Source: Maribacter spongiicola (lineage in GTDB: Bacteria; Bacteroidota; Bacteroidia; Flavobacteriales; Flavobacteriaceae). From it: a DNA stretch of 64,000 bases. Both the position numbers and the translations under genes were made by a program. The notes beneath the pieces were generated by a model. It was not told where the DNA came from. It did not search any database and saw nothing but the letters and a program-made list of their open reading frames with translations. Location of the stretch: assembly GCF_004364165.1 (NCBI RefSeq), contig NZ_SOAY01000010.1:1143098-1207097 (forward strand), given 5' to 3'. This document shows, piece after piece, positions 8,397 through 17,360 of the stretch. Numbering within the stretch: the first letter of the stretch is position 1; each line of letters opens with the position of its first letter.

Positions 8397-9347
8397 ATGA
8401 TACAAGAAATTAAATCTTTAAAATTTCCCAAATCCAATATAATTTCAATAAATGGAATTGAGTTAGAAGTATTTGAAGCAGGTAAAGAAAATATTGGCAA
8501 TCCAATTGTATTTTGTCATGGCTTTCCCGAACATGCCTTTTCTTGGCGTTATCAAATACCAGCGCTTGCTAAAGCTGGTTATCATGTCATTGTTCCAAAT
8601 CAAAGAGGATATGGCAATTCATCGTGCCCTAAAGAAGTAACGGCATATGATATAACCCATTTAACAGATGATTTAGTGGCCTTACTTGATTATTACAACT
8701 ACAGAGATGCTGTTTTTGTGGGGCATGATTGGGGCGCAAATGTAGTATGGAACCTTGCACTATTGCATCCAGAGCGTGTCAATAAAATACTAAATCTTGC
8801 ATTACCTTATCAAGAACGAGGTGAAAAACCATGGATTCAGTTTATGGAAGAGATTTTTGGTGAAGATTTCTATTTTGTTCATTTTAATAAAAAACCAGGA
8901 GTAGCAGATGCTGTGTTAGAGAATCATGCAGAAAACTTTCTTCGTAATTTATTTCGTAAGAATTTGCCTCTTGCACCACCAGAACCAGGAATGTTAATGA
9001 TGAATCTTGCAAAAGCGGAAAAGCCTTTTGGTGAGCCTATTATGAACGACGTTGATTTGTCTGTATTTGTAAGTGCCTTTAGAAATTCTGGGTTTAATGG
9101 TGCTATTAATTGGTATAGAAACCTTGACCGAAACTGGCACTTATTAGCAGATATAGACCCAATCATCAAACAGCCTACACTTATGATCTATGGTAATCTA
9201 GATATGATTCCAAAATTTGAAAGGCTACAGGATTTTGTTCCGAATCTGGATGTGATTTGTCTAGAGTGTGGCCATCACATTCAACAAGAGTTACCACATG
9301 AAACAAATGAATCGATTTTAAAATGGTTGGCAAAATTTAATGGTTAA
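8397..9347 (+). CDS. Epoxide-hydrolase-like alpha/beta hydrolase
   Basis: A 316-residue hydrolase matching soluble epoxide hydrolases and haloalkane dehalogenases: HGFPE at residues 41-45, the aspartate nucleophile in VGHDWGA (Asp111), tyrosines in the cap region that could polarise an epoxide, and the catalytic His in ECGHHIQQELP near the C-terminus. The Asp nucleophile, rather than Ser, marks it as an epoxide or halide hydrolase instead of an esterase. It starts one base after the upstream hydrolase, implying translational coupling. The physiological substrate is unknown. Confidence 0.8.
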   Translation: MIQEIKSLKFPKSNIISINGIELEVFEAGKENIGNPIVFCHGFPEHAFSWRYQIPALAKAGYHVIVPNQRGYGNSSCPKEVTAYDITHLTDDLVALLDYYNYRDAVFVGHDWGANVVWNLALLHPERVNKILNLALPYQERGEKPWIQFMEEIFGEDFYFVHFNKKPGVADAVLENHAENFLRNLFRKNLPLAPPEPGMLMMNLAKAEKPFGEPIMNDVDLSVFVSAFRNSGFNGAINWYRNLDRNWHLLADIDPIIKQPTLMIYGNLDMIPKFERLQDFVPNLDVICLECGHHIQQELPHETNESILKWLAKFNG

Positions 9348-9468
9348 AAAAGAAATGGAAACAAGAAAGGTATTTTATAGAGAAGGAGCAGAATTTGTTA
9401 GAGACTATACAAATATGTAGCATTAAAAATAATTGAAAATTTAAATAATCGAGAAATAAGCCAATAAG

Positions 9469-10380
9469 ATGAAAAATTCAAAACAAATTTCACTAACCTA
9501 TTTCTGCATATTATTTTTGATGGGTGTCTCAGTCTCATGCTCAAATGATGATAATATTGAGGCTTTAAATCTTGCTTATTTAAACATACCCGATTCAAGT
9601 TTTGAAGCGATACTTATAAAAACAGGTGTAGATTCTGATGGTATTATAAATCAGCAAATGCTAAGCAGTGATGCTGAAGAAATAACTACCCTTGACTTAA
9701 GTAATCTAGAATATGGAGCTATTACTGACTTAACGGGAATAGAAGGCTTCATTAGTTTAACGAAATTAATTGCCATCCAGCATAATATAGCACAAATTGA
9801 TTTAAGTGATAATTTAAATTTGGATACCTTAAGTCTTGCGGGGAATAAATTGTTAAGTATTGATATTAGCAACAACAGTAAATTAGTTTTACTTGATTTG
9901 ACTGCTAATGAAATGAATTCAGTAGTTGGATTATCAGAATTGGGTAAATTAAGGGACTTGGATTTGTCTTGGAATTATTTTGAAACTTTTAGTATTTCTA
10001 GTGAGTCGTTACAGGTTTTACATATGAGTAATAATGATTTGTATTCACTCGACATAAGTTCAGCTCCAAATCTAAAAAACCTACTTTTAACATCAAATAG
10101 ATTGCAAGGTTTAGAGGTGTTTTCAAATAAAAAGTTAGAAACATTACTGATTTCTGATAACGAGCTGCAAACTATAAATCTCTTAGAAAATCATAATCTA
10201 ACGCATCTTTATATCACCAGTAATTCCTTGGATAGGTTAAACGTAAGTTTTAATCAAAACCTTATTGATTTGAAAGTAGATAGAAATCCAAATCTGTCAT
10301 GTATTAAAGTTCTTGATGGACAAAATATTCCACAGATTTCTAAATCAGATCATCAAGAGCTAAATGATGATTGCAATTAA
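9469..10380 (+). CDS. Leucine-rich-repeat lipoprotein
   Basis: A 303-residue surface lipoprotein. The signal peptide ends SVSC, with Cys24 the lipidated residue, then an acidic SNDDN spacer that in Bacteroidota can act as a surface-export signal. From about residue 70 there are roughly nine repeats of about 21 residues of the form L-x-x-L-x-L-S-x-N-x-L, for example LDTLSLAGNKLLSIDISNN and LRDLDLSWNYFETF, forming an internalin-like LRR solenoid. A Cys pair (SCIKV and DDCN) may cap the C-terminus. LRR solenoids usually bind proteins or glycans; the partner is unknown. Confidence 0.75.
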   Translation: MKNSKQISLTYFCILFLMGVSVSCSNDDNIEALNLAYLNIPDSSFEAILIKTGVDSDGIINQQMLSSDAEEITTLDLSNLEYGAITDLTGIEGFISLTKLIAIQHNIAQIDLSDNLNLDTLSLAGNKLLSIDISNNSKLVLLDLTANEMNSVVGLSELGKLRDLDLSWNYFETFSISSESLQVLHMSNNDLYSLDISSAPNLKNLLLTSNRLQGLEVFSNKKLETLLISDNELQTINLLENHNLTHLYITSNSLDRLNVSFNQNLIDLKVDRNPNLSCIKVLDGQNIPQISKSDHQELNDDCN

Positions 10381-10461
10381 AAAGCCATTGCAGATAATTA
10401 CCAAAAAGGCTCGCTAAATTGAATATTAGGTATTTACTACCCGCAATAAGATATAAATATC

Positions 10462-11718
10462 ATGAATAGAACATATATATTATTACTAATAGTACTTTTT
10501 TTCCAAATGTTTGCCATCAGTCAAACTAATCAAGAAAATCAATTTTTACAAAAAATCGGTATTTTAGATAGCATATATTCCAAAAGTTTAAATGAACACA
10601 GGAAAATATATGTGCAATTTCCTGCGAATTACAATCCAACTTCAAGCCAGAAATATCCTGTACTATATGTATTGGATGGAGAAGTGCTCTTACCTGCTGT
10701 TTATGGTGTTCACAGTTTTTACAGTGGCGGTTTTATGCCTGAAATGATTATTGTTGGTATTTCAAACAATAATAATAGGATGCGTGATTTAACAATTTCA
10801 AATGTAACGGAAATGTATGGAATGCCTTTTGAACAAGAAAATGGAAAAGCAGCTAATTTTAGTGAATTCATTGAAACAGAACTAATTCCATTTGTAGAAA
10901 ATAAATATCCTGTTACTAGCTTCAGAACTTTAATTGGGCATTCGTATGGAGGTTTATTCACGATGTATACACTGATTAATCATCCGTATTTATTTTCAAA
11001 TTATTTAGCCATTGACCCAAGTCTCGATTGGGATCACCAAAAATTACTAAACCAGGCAAAAGAAAAACTCAAAAATCAGAATTATAAAGGAAAATCTCTC
11101 TTAATGTCTTTAGCCAAACAATTGCATATGCAAAACCCAGAAGTTACTTTAGAGAATGTAATGAAAGACACATCAGATTTTACACTATTTGCAAGGTCAA
11201 ATATTAATTTTTCAAATATGGTTAAACAAAACAAAAATAATGAGCTGACCTTTAAATGGAGGTTTTATCCTGATGATGTACACGGAACAATTGCATTTCC
11301 TTCTATAATGCATGGTTTAATATTTGATTTTGAATGGTACCAGATGGAACATACTGATAAATTCAATTCTCTAGACACTTCAAAAGAAGAATTATCTGCC
11401 GTCATAAACATACGTGCCAAAAAACTTAAAAATTATTTTGGTTATCCTGTTCCACCTTACCCACAAGACTTATTACTTGTGCTTGGTCATATGAGTTTAG
11501 ATATGGGACAATTAGAAAAATCTAAAATGTTTTTTGAATGTGCTATTAAATTTTATCCAAAAAGTGCCAGCGTTTATGATTCGATGGCGGATTACTTTGA
11601 AAGAAACAGCGATTACAAAAACGCGTTACATTTTGTTACCAAAGCTTTTGAAATAAGCGGTGAAGAAAATCATAACCAAAGAATTAAGTATCTAAAAGAA
11701 AAAAATAGTAAAGGCTGA
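10462..11718 (+). CDS. Secreted esterase with C-terminal TPR-like extension
   Basis: A 418-residue exported hydrolase related to the one at 1012. Signal peptide MNRTYILLLIVLFFQMFAISQ, YPVLYVLDGE at 65-74, nucleophile elbow GHSYGG with Ser161, an AIDPSLDWD block near 190, and the probable catalytic His in DDVHGTIAFPS near 275. After about residue 330 a TPR-like helical pair is visible (LGHMSLDMGQLEKSKMFFECA and SVYDSMADYFERNSDYKNAL), which the shorter paralogue lacks. This esterase-plus-TPR arrangement is known in Bacteroidota. The substrate is not evident. Confidence 0.8.
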   Translation: MNRTYILLLIVLFFQMFAISQTNQENQFLQKIGILDSIYSKSLNEHRKIYVQFPANYNPTSSQKYPVLYVLDGEVLLPAVYGVHSFYSGGFMPEMIIVGISNNNNRMRDLTISNVTEMYGMPFEQENGKAANFSEFIETELIPFVENKYPVTSFRTLIGHSYGGLFTMYTLINHPYLFSNYLAIDPSLDWDHQKLLNQAKEKLKNQNYKGKSLLMSLAKQLHMQNPEVTLENVMKDTSDFTLFARSNINFSNMVKQNKNNELTFKWRFYPDDVHGTIAFPSIMHGLIFDFEWYQMEHTDKFNSLDTSKEELSAVINIRAKKLKNYFGYPVPPYPQDLLLVLGHMSLDMGQLEKSKMFFECAIKFYPKSASVYDSMADYFERNSDYKNALHFVTKAFEISGEENHNQRIKYLKEKNSKG

Positions 11719-12262
11719 AATCCTTTAGAGTATACTGCTTTGTCAAGTGCTTATTTGGAAAATTGCTTAAGAATTTTATCGCTTTCGTTTTTTTTACTAA
11801 ATGGATGTTCAAACAGGCAACTAACCATACAAAAAAAAGTTATCCTGCATATAAAACATATTAAAAGCTAACTATTGGAAATCTATAGAATTAGACCCTA
11901 CAAACACTAATGTTGAAAAACTGATAAACAGAATTGAAAACATAAGCTGACTTTGAACTTTTATAATGAACATTAACGATTAACTCAACATCATTAATGA
12001 CTACTATTCTCCTAAAATAATTGGTGAAGTAAATAGTGTTTTTATAAAACTGGTGAAAATATACGGTAATAAAGTTACTTGGCATCATCTTAAAAACTAA
12101 AATGAATTATTTTTACTCTAGTTGAAAGTCTTCTATTTGAAGTTGAAAATTAACCATCGAAGCTAAACGCATATGCTGACAACAAGCCGGTATTGAAAGG
12201 AATATTTTCCTAGGGTTCTTTATTAATATTTTAAAAAATGAGATTCATATAACTAGTTATAA
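11719..12262 (+). other. Gene-poor AT-rich stretch with a decayed TPR tail
   Basis: No intact gene in about 540 bases. From 11861 to 11950 a plus-strand frame reads LKANYWKSIELDPTNTNVEK and then LINRIENIS before TGA. This looks like the last TPR helices (K-SIELDPTNTN-x-EKL) of a lost hydrolase gene; the rest is missing. A small inverted repeat AGGAA/TTCCT lies near 12198-12211, upstream of the cyclase gene, and may belong to its leader. Confidence 0.35.
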
Positions 12263-13360
12263 ATGTTATCGCCAAAAGAAAAAAGAAACATTTCACGTAT
12301 CACTCCATTCGGAGTGATTTGGCTTGTTCTAGGTTGGGTCAACCTTTTCTCTCAGGAAGCCGTGTTGGCTGTTGCACTAGAAGGAAATTTGAACCAATCT
12401 GCCGTAATAAGGATGACTCCAGAGGTTTTTCTTTTTGCGAGCATAGCGACCATTGTTGTTGGTTTATTGGTTGGTGCGATTGAAGTGGTATGGCTGGGCA
12501 ACCTGTTCTGTAAAAATAGCTTTTTAATTAAAATCGCCTATAAGTTTGGTTTTTACTCTATTTTCTTGCTATTGGTTATCCTTATATCATATCCGATTGC
12601 GGCTTCTTTGGAATCTAATATTTTTCTTTTCGACCCGATTGTTTTGGACAAATTGGCGGACTTTCTCTTTAGCTTGGAATTTGCAAGCACCATCGTTTCG
12701 ATTTCCTTCAGTTTGTTTATCAGTCTTTTTTATTCCGAGATAAGCGCGAACATAGGGCATGGGGTTTTGATGAATTTCTTCACTGGAAAATATCACAGCC
12801 CCATTGAGGAAAAGCGCGTTTTTTTGTTTTCCGATATGAAATCCTCAACGACGATTGCTGAGCAATTGGGGCACATCAAATATTTTGAATTACTAAAGGC
12901 ATACTATTCCGATTTTTCGGATGCCATTGTTGATTACTCAGGAGAAGTGTATCAATATATCGGGGATGAAATCGTAGTTTCTTGGAAATACGAAGAAGGA
13001 ATCAAGAACAATAACTGTATCAACTGCTTTTTTGCCATGAAAGCAGCCCTTAAAAATAGAGCGTACTGGTATACAGCGAAATTTGGAATTATTCCTACTT
13101 TTAAGGCCGGACTTCATGTGGGCCAGGTTACCACTGGTGAAATAGGAGCACTTAAAAAAGAGATTATTTTTACTGGAGATGTGCTCAATACGACCGCTCG
13201 AATTCAAGGGCTTTGTAATACATACAATGTAGATATTTTAGTTTCTGAAGATTTAATCAAATCTATAGAACTTGAACATGAATTTAAGATCAATTCGGTG
13301 GGAGTTGTTGAATTAAAAGGAAAAAAAGAGCATATACCCTTATTTACGATACCGGAATAA
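12263..13360 (+). CDS. Membrane-bound class III adenylate/guanylate cyclase
   Basis: A 365-residue protein. The N-terminal half has about four transmembrane helices (around 16-32, 55-77, 93-113 and 139-158); the C-terminal half (about 184-360) is a class III nucleotide cyclase domain. Metal-binding aspartates are Asp191 in FSDMKSS and Asp235 in YIGDEIV. The transition-state pair is Asn309 and Arg313 in DVLNTTARI. A complete catalytic set implies an active homodimer making cAMP or cGMP from ATP or GTP. The membrane part has no recognised sensory domain. Promoter elements are not obvious. cAMP signalling is little described in Flavobacteria. Confidence 0.85.
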   Translation: MLSPKEKRNISRITPFGVIWLVLGWVNLFSQEAVLAVALEGNLNQSAVIRMTPEVFLFASIATIVVGLLVGAIEVVWLGNLFCKNSFLIKIAYKFGFYSIFLLLVILISYPIAASLESNIFLFDPIVLDKLADFLFSLEFASTIVSISFSLFISLFYSEISANIGHGVLMNFFTGKYHSPIEEKRVFLFSDMKSSTTIAEQLGHIKYFELLKAYYSDFSDAIVDYSGEVYQYIGDEIVVSWKYEEGIKNNNCINCFFAMKAALKNRAYWYTAKFGIIPTFKAGLHVGQVTTGEIGALKKEIIFTGDVLNTTARIQGLCNTYNVDILVSEDLIKSIELEHEFKINSVGVVELKGKKEHIPLFTIPE

Positions 13361-13895
13361 TTATTTGGAATTGGATAGGCGTAAATTCAATAGGTAATAA
13401 AGAATTAACCCTATCGTCTAATATTAAATCAATCTAAAATCAAAATGACATAAAATTTAGCAGATTCCTCGGCATAAAGTTTCAATTTATATACTAAGTT
13501 AGTATAATCCAGTTTAAAAAATTTATATTTTTTCATCTTCTGTAATAGCTTCTGGTGAACGAACAATCATGAATCAAAAAATACCATTAGTAATTGAATT
13601 TTTTTATCTATTAATATGATATATTAGTTCGGGGTATGACGAACTTCTATATCCTAAATGTTTTTTGTGTTAATGGCATGATTATATATGTAAGTTCTGA
13701 AAAAAGCTCGCGATAAATAATAATTCAACCTATTTAAATGATATACTAAATAGCTGAATTTCCATTTACAGGAAGTGAGATACAGTCCTTATTGAAAAGA
13801 GCCTGTTTGAAAGAACTATAATTTATAGAACTGTAATATATTGGTTAAGAATTATTACTTTATAGTAAAACTAGAATAGTTTGGGATTGTTTATT
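13361..13895. other. Gene-free AT-rich stretch left of the recombinase trio
   Basis: About 535 bases without a plausible gene. It contains a perfect 15-base palindrome ATACTAAGTTAGTAT at 13491-13505, a GTTCG/CGAAC inverted pair around 13628-13645, and a TTACT-TTAT-AGTAA hairpin near 13856-13869 close to the end of the third recombinase gene. One of these may mark the left end of the mobile element or terminate transcription of the trio, but none matches the repeats on its right side. Confidence 0.4.
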
Positions 13896-14907
13896 TTAAA
13901 ATGTTTTTAACCAATTAATCAGTCCCTTATTACCTTCCCATAATGGTTCTTCAGGAGATAGGTTTTCATAGGTATTCTCTAAGGCTATTCGTTTTTGTAA
14001 GGTATCTGCCTTTGCATAGATTTGGGTTGTCTCAATGGAGGAGTGTCCTAAGATATCCCTTATGTATATTAGTTCTAAACCGGCCTGTAGCATATGCATT
14101 GCTTTAGTATGTCTAAGGGTGTGACAAGATATTTTGTCTGGAAAAACTTCCGGATTTTTAACTCTAGCTTTATTGACCATTGCTCTTAATATATATGTAA
14201 CACCTGCTCTGGTTAGTTTTTCTCTTCTACTATTAAAGAAAAGTGGTTGTAATTGATTGACGGGGTTATCAAGGTTGAAGATTTTAATGTAGTTTTTTAA
14301 ATGTATTAATTGAGCATCCATTAATGGTACTAATCTAACCTTATTGCCTTTTCCAGTTATTCTAATTGTAGATGGGTTTTCTATTCTTAACATTGAAGGA
14401 GTAAGGTTTATCAATTCTGAAACGCGTGCTGCAGAATCGTACATTAGTGAGATTATAGCCAATTGGCGAACACCTCTTTTTGTATTTAAATTAGGTTGTT
14501 CCATTATCAATTTCATAGCGTCTTTTGAAATGTATTTGACAAGATCATTTTTGGTTTTCTTTGTATGAATTGATAATATCCGCTGTGTTTCATATAAACT
14601 TTCAATGTTTTGATACATAAGGAACCTAAAAAAAGATTTTATACCCGCTAGGCGAAGATTTCTAGTTGAATTATTAACTTTTCTTACCATTTGTAAATAT
14701 TCGAGAAAATCGATTACCAATTCTGCTTTAATCTCTTTTATTAAAATTTTTTCTGGGTTTAGATTTTTATATTTTTCTAAATAATCTAAAAATAACACCA
14801 TACTTGTGCAGTATGAGGTTATCGTATTTCCGCTTAACCCCCCTTTGGTTTGGTAGGTAGTTGATTAAGTATTTTGAGAGCTGTTCTGCAAAGTCCGTTG
14901 TGCGCAT
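13896..14907 (-). CDS. Third tyrosine recombinase of the RIT trio, frameshifted near its start
   Basis: A site-specific recombinase of about 336 residues when read through one frameshift. From the ATG at 14907 the frame gives MRTTDFAEQLSKYLINYLPN and then QRG. At a run of six G (minus strand; C at 14838-14843) it goes out of register. Skipping one G restores LSGNTITSYCTSMVLFLDYL and the rest of the protein. An internal Met at 14801 would start a protein lacking the first DNA-binding helices. Catalytic residues are present: Arg in AARVSEL, Lys in TGKGNK, HTLRHT, GHSS and the nucleophile Tyr in QIYAKAD. Either inactivated by an inserted base or expressed by slippage at the homopolymer. Confidence 0.75.
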
Positions 14908-14912
14908 GTTCG

Positions 14913-15878
14913 TTAAATTTTTGGAAAAATATCGATATAGTTAATATTCAGTTTTTCAATAAGTTCAGGGTACATACTGGTAGTAATCCTTATATAAGTA
15001 TTTGTGGATTTAATAGACATATGTCCCAAGTATGTCGATAAAATTGGTAATGAAGCGTACATGTCAATGTCTTGTTTTGCCATCTTTGCCATTGAAGTAA
15101 CAGCAAAAGTATGCCGAAGGTCATGTATTCTAGGATAGCCACTCTTCGTTGCTCCTTGAAGTTTCATTTGGTCCAAACATTGATGGAAGTAATCATGAAT
15201 TCCGCCGTCTAGTTTTTCTCCTTCCTTGCTAGAGAAAAAGAATATTGACTTATTTTGTTTTCCAAGAAAAATTGCTCTTTCCTCTTTAAAAGATTTGCAA
15301 ACTTGAATCAACGATTTAGAAATTGGAATTAACCTTTCTTGACCATTTTTAGAATCTTCAATCTTTATAAAGCCATCGATTGTATTGACATTGTCAATTA
15401 GAAGGTTTTTTGCCTCGCTAATACGTATTCCGGTCGCATACAAAATTCTCAATAGCATTGGCATATTGAACAATAGATAATTTGGGTTTCTTAATTTTAA
15501 CCTTAAAAGGTCACAATACTTAAATAGTTCGTTTATTTCAGCTTGGGTAAAAATATAAGGTACGAAATCACTAGGGGGGTAAGGAGGAAGTACCGGTTGA
15601 AATGAAATAATATCCAAATCAGAAATAAAGCTGGATAATCTGGCAAGCATTGCAACTCTTAAATATCTGTATCGTTTTGATTCATGAGGTCTTTGTTCAC
15701 CCCATAGTTCGGCGAACTCCTTAGTAATTCCTGGACTCTGTTGATTAGTTTCAGCAGCAAATTTGTCAATCTGAAACATCATGTAGGCATCTTTTTTAGC
15801 CTTATAACCCATTTTTATTTTATACTCTATGTATTTTGTAATATAATCACCATAAATACTAACATAATTTCTATTCAT
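14913..15878 (-). CDS. Second tyrosine recombinase of the RIT trio
   Basis: A 321-residue site-specific recombinase. The catalytic set is complete: Arg152 (GIRISEA), Lys177 (DSKNGQE), His252 and Arg255 (HDLRHT), His286 (LGHMS) and nucleophile Tyr295 (NTYIRI). Residues 1-100 form the N-terminal arm and core-binding domain. Its start overlaps the end of the first recombinase by eight bases (15871-15878), and the third gene starts five bases after its stop, so the three are translated from one message and probably act together in one synapse. The family cuts and rejoins DNA through a 3'-phosphotyrosine bond. Confidence 0.88.
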   Translation of the reverse strand: MNRNYVSIYGDYITKYIEYKIKMGYKAKKDAYMMFQIDKFAAETNQQSPGITKEFAELWGEQRPHESKRYRYLRVAMLARLSSFISDLDIISFQPVLPPYPPSDFVPYIFTQAEINELFKYCDLLRLKLRNPNYLLFNMPMLLRILYATGIRISEAKNLLIDNVNTIDGFIKIEDSKNGQERLIPISKSLIQVCKSFKEERAIFLGKQNKSIFFFSSKEGEKLDGGIHDYFHQCLDQMKLQGATKSGYPRIHDLRHTFAVTSMAKMAKQDIDMYASLPILSTYLGHMSIKSTNTYIRITTSMYPELIEKLNINYIDIFPKI

Positions 15879-17130
15879 AAAAAATACCTCCTCTTTGATA
15901 GTAAAATTCTTTTGATATTTGGGGTACAGAAAGAGTACATGGAAGCATGGATTTTAAATCTATTCTAAGATAGTACCTGGAAGATTCTTGACTGGAGTGC
16001 CCATAAATTTGGGTTATTACATTGATACTAGTAGCATTTTGAAGCATTTCAAAACCTAAACTATGTCTTAGTGAATGCGGTCCAAATTTGCGATTCTTAG
16101 TTCTCAAACCAACTTTAATTATTGCCCTTTGCACTATATGTGTTACAGTATTTGAATTTGTGAATTTGCCATATGGTGGTCTTGCAAGAAGTAAAATAAA
16201 TTTTTTTTCGCCAGATTTTTTTCTGCCATATTTAACATAGTCTATAATTGCATTTCCTACGTCAGATAACAATGGCAAACTAAGTTCATTCAAGGTTTTA
16301 TGCTGAACTATAGTAATTATATTTTTTTCCCAATCTATATTTTCAAATTTCAAATTGCAAATGTCACTTGCTCTCAAGCCATATCTACTAGCAAGCATTA
16401 TTATTAAATAATTACGTTTTCCCTGGGATGTGGTTCTATCAATAGATTCCAAAAGAATTTTCATTTCTTTCTTACTATAAACAGAGGATATTTTAGGTCG
16501 AGAAACGTGTTTTACCTTAGGTATTTTTCTAGAAATATCTCTGGTGTGATAACCTTCTTCGTATAAAAATTTTATAAAACCTCTAATTGCTGTAATCGCA
16601 ATTGTCATATTAGATTTAAACGGGCAGTGCATTTGATTTATATAAGTAAGCAAAAATGCAATATCTATTTTGTCAACATTGTTAATTTCTTTGGTCTTGC
16701 AATATTTATTAAAATCGAACAGGACCCTCTGATGACTGTGTAGGGTGCTTCTAGATCTTCCTTTCGAGGCTAGATAAAAAATAAAAGATGATATAATGGT
16801 GCCAATAGGCCCATCAAAAGTAAGCGGATATTTATCGGGTAGTTTACGGGTATGTTCTAGGGTGTTATTTTGGTATTTAGTAAGAATTCTAATTGCTATT
16901 ATGGATGTTTGTTTAGAATAATCAGATGCGATAAGAAAGTATGACTTTAGAAAGGCGTTGCCCACTTTTTGATTGTAGAGAGGTATTTTATTTTCATACA
17001 TAAATTCTTGTAGCTGTTTCCAGTGCCTTTCATAACCTAAGATTGTTTTTACAGCATAACCTAATTCTTTCTCAAGATGATTAGCGGCATTTTTTCTGAG
17101 TGCTATAAAATCTAAAAGTTTCTTTCTCAT
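15871..17130 (-). CDS. First tyrosine recombinase of the RIT trio
   Basis: A 419-residue site-specific recombinase, the largest of the trio and first in the operon. Residues about 1-100 are an extra N-terminal domain, 105-200 a SAM-like core-binding domain (RSRSTLHSHQRVLFDFNKYC), and 215-400 the catalytic domain: Arg253 (GLRASDI), Lys278 (QHKT), His352 and Arg355 (HSLRHS), His378 (YGHSS), Tyr386 or Tyr387 (SSRYYLRI). A C-terminal tail of about 30 residues follows. It starts at ATG 17130, and its upstream region faces an XRE gene across tandem repeats, so its promoter probably lies within those repeats. Confidence 0.88.
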   Translation of the reverse strand: MRKKLLDFIALRKNAANHLEKELGYAVKTILGYERHWKQLQEFMYENKIPLYNQKVGNAFLKSYFLIASDYSKQTSIIAIRILTKYQNNTLEHTRKLPDKYPLTFDGPIGTIISSFIFYLASKGRSRSTLHSHQRVLFDFNKYCKTKEINNVDKIDIAFLLTYINQMHCPFKSNMTIAITAIRGFIKFLYEEGYHTRDISRKIPKVKHVSRPKISSVYSKKEMKILLESIDRTTSQGKRNYLIIMLASRYGLRASDICNLKFENIDWEKNIITIVQHKTLNELSLPLLSDVGNAIIDYVKYGRKKSGEKKFILLLARPPYGKFTNSNTVTHIVQRAIIKVGLRTKNRKFGPHSLRHSLGFEMLQNATSINVITQIYGHSSQESSRYYLRIDLKSMLPCTLSVPQISKEFYYQRGGIFYE

Positions 17131-17249
17131 TTTAATCGTGGGTTTTAATTAATAAGAAATAAACTTCATGGTTCAAATTTTTACATTCATTTGGTATATG
17201 ACTAAATTGCATATAATTAATCCAAAAAATTTTCGGTACTATCAAGAAA

Positions 17250-17311
17250 TTATATTTGTATAAAATATATTTGTATACAATTATATCTGTATAAAATATA
17301 ATTGTATACAA
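17250..17311. repeat. Two tandem 31-bp direct repeats (possible operator or recombination sites)
   Basis: Two head-to-tail units, 17250-17280 and 17281-17311, differ at only two of 31 positions. Each contains TGTATAAAATATA and ends with the palindrome TTGTATACAA. They lie between the divergent starts of the RIT operon and the XRE gene. The symmetry of the TTGTATACAA block suggests binding of a dimeric protein, either the XRE regulator or the recombinase. Confidence 0.75.
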
Positions 17312-17330
17312 ATATTTTTATATTGAAATA

Positions 17331-17360
17331 TATTTTATCGCACGATATTTTATCGTACGA
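17331..17360. repeat. Two tandem 15-bp repeats with internal dyads
   Basis: Units TATTTTATCGCACGA (17331-17345) and TATTTTATCGTACGA (17346-17360) differ at one base. They create overlapping inverted repeats (CGATA-TTT-TATCG and TCGTACGA). They follow the 31-bp repeats by 19 bases in the same divergent control region and may be a second set of protein-binding sites. Confidence 0.7.

Larger units (their letters stand above)
13896..17130 (-). mobile_element. Recombinase-in-trio (RIT) element
   Basis: Three consecutive minus-strand tyrosine recombinases of 419, 321 and about 336 residues. The first two overlap by eight bases and the third starts five bases after the second. Three different tyrosine recombinases in fixed order with overlapping ends define RIT elements, a class of mobile DNA found across several phyla. 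All three retain the R-K-HxxR-H-Y catalytic set. Exact ends are not resolved: palindromes and repeats lie on both sides (13491-13505, 17250-17360) but do not match each other. Confidence 0.8.

Noticed and set aside
9355-9420. Short frame METRKVFYREGAEFVRDY behind the epoxide-hydrolase-like gene
   Set aside because: Only 21 codons with no recognised family; possibly another remnant, but too little to annotate.
13896-17130. Tn554-like transposon
   Set aside because: Tn554 has two tyrosine recombinases of about 360 and 630 residues plus a small third protein; here all three genes are full recombinases of 320-420 residues, which is the RIT pattern.
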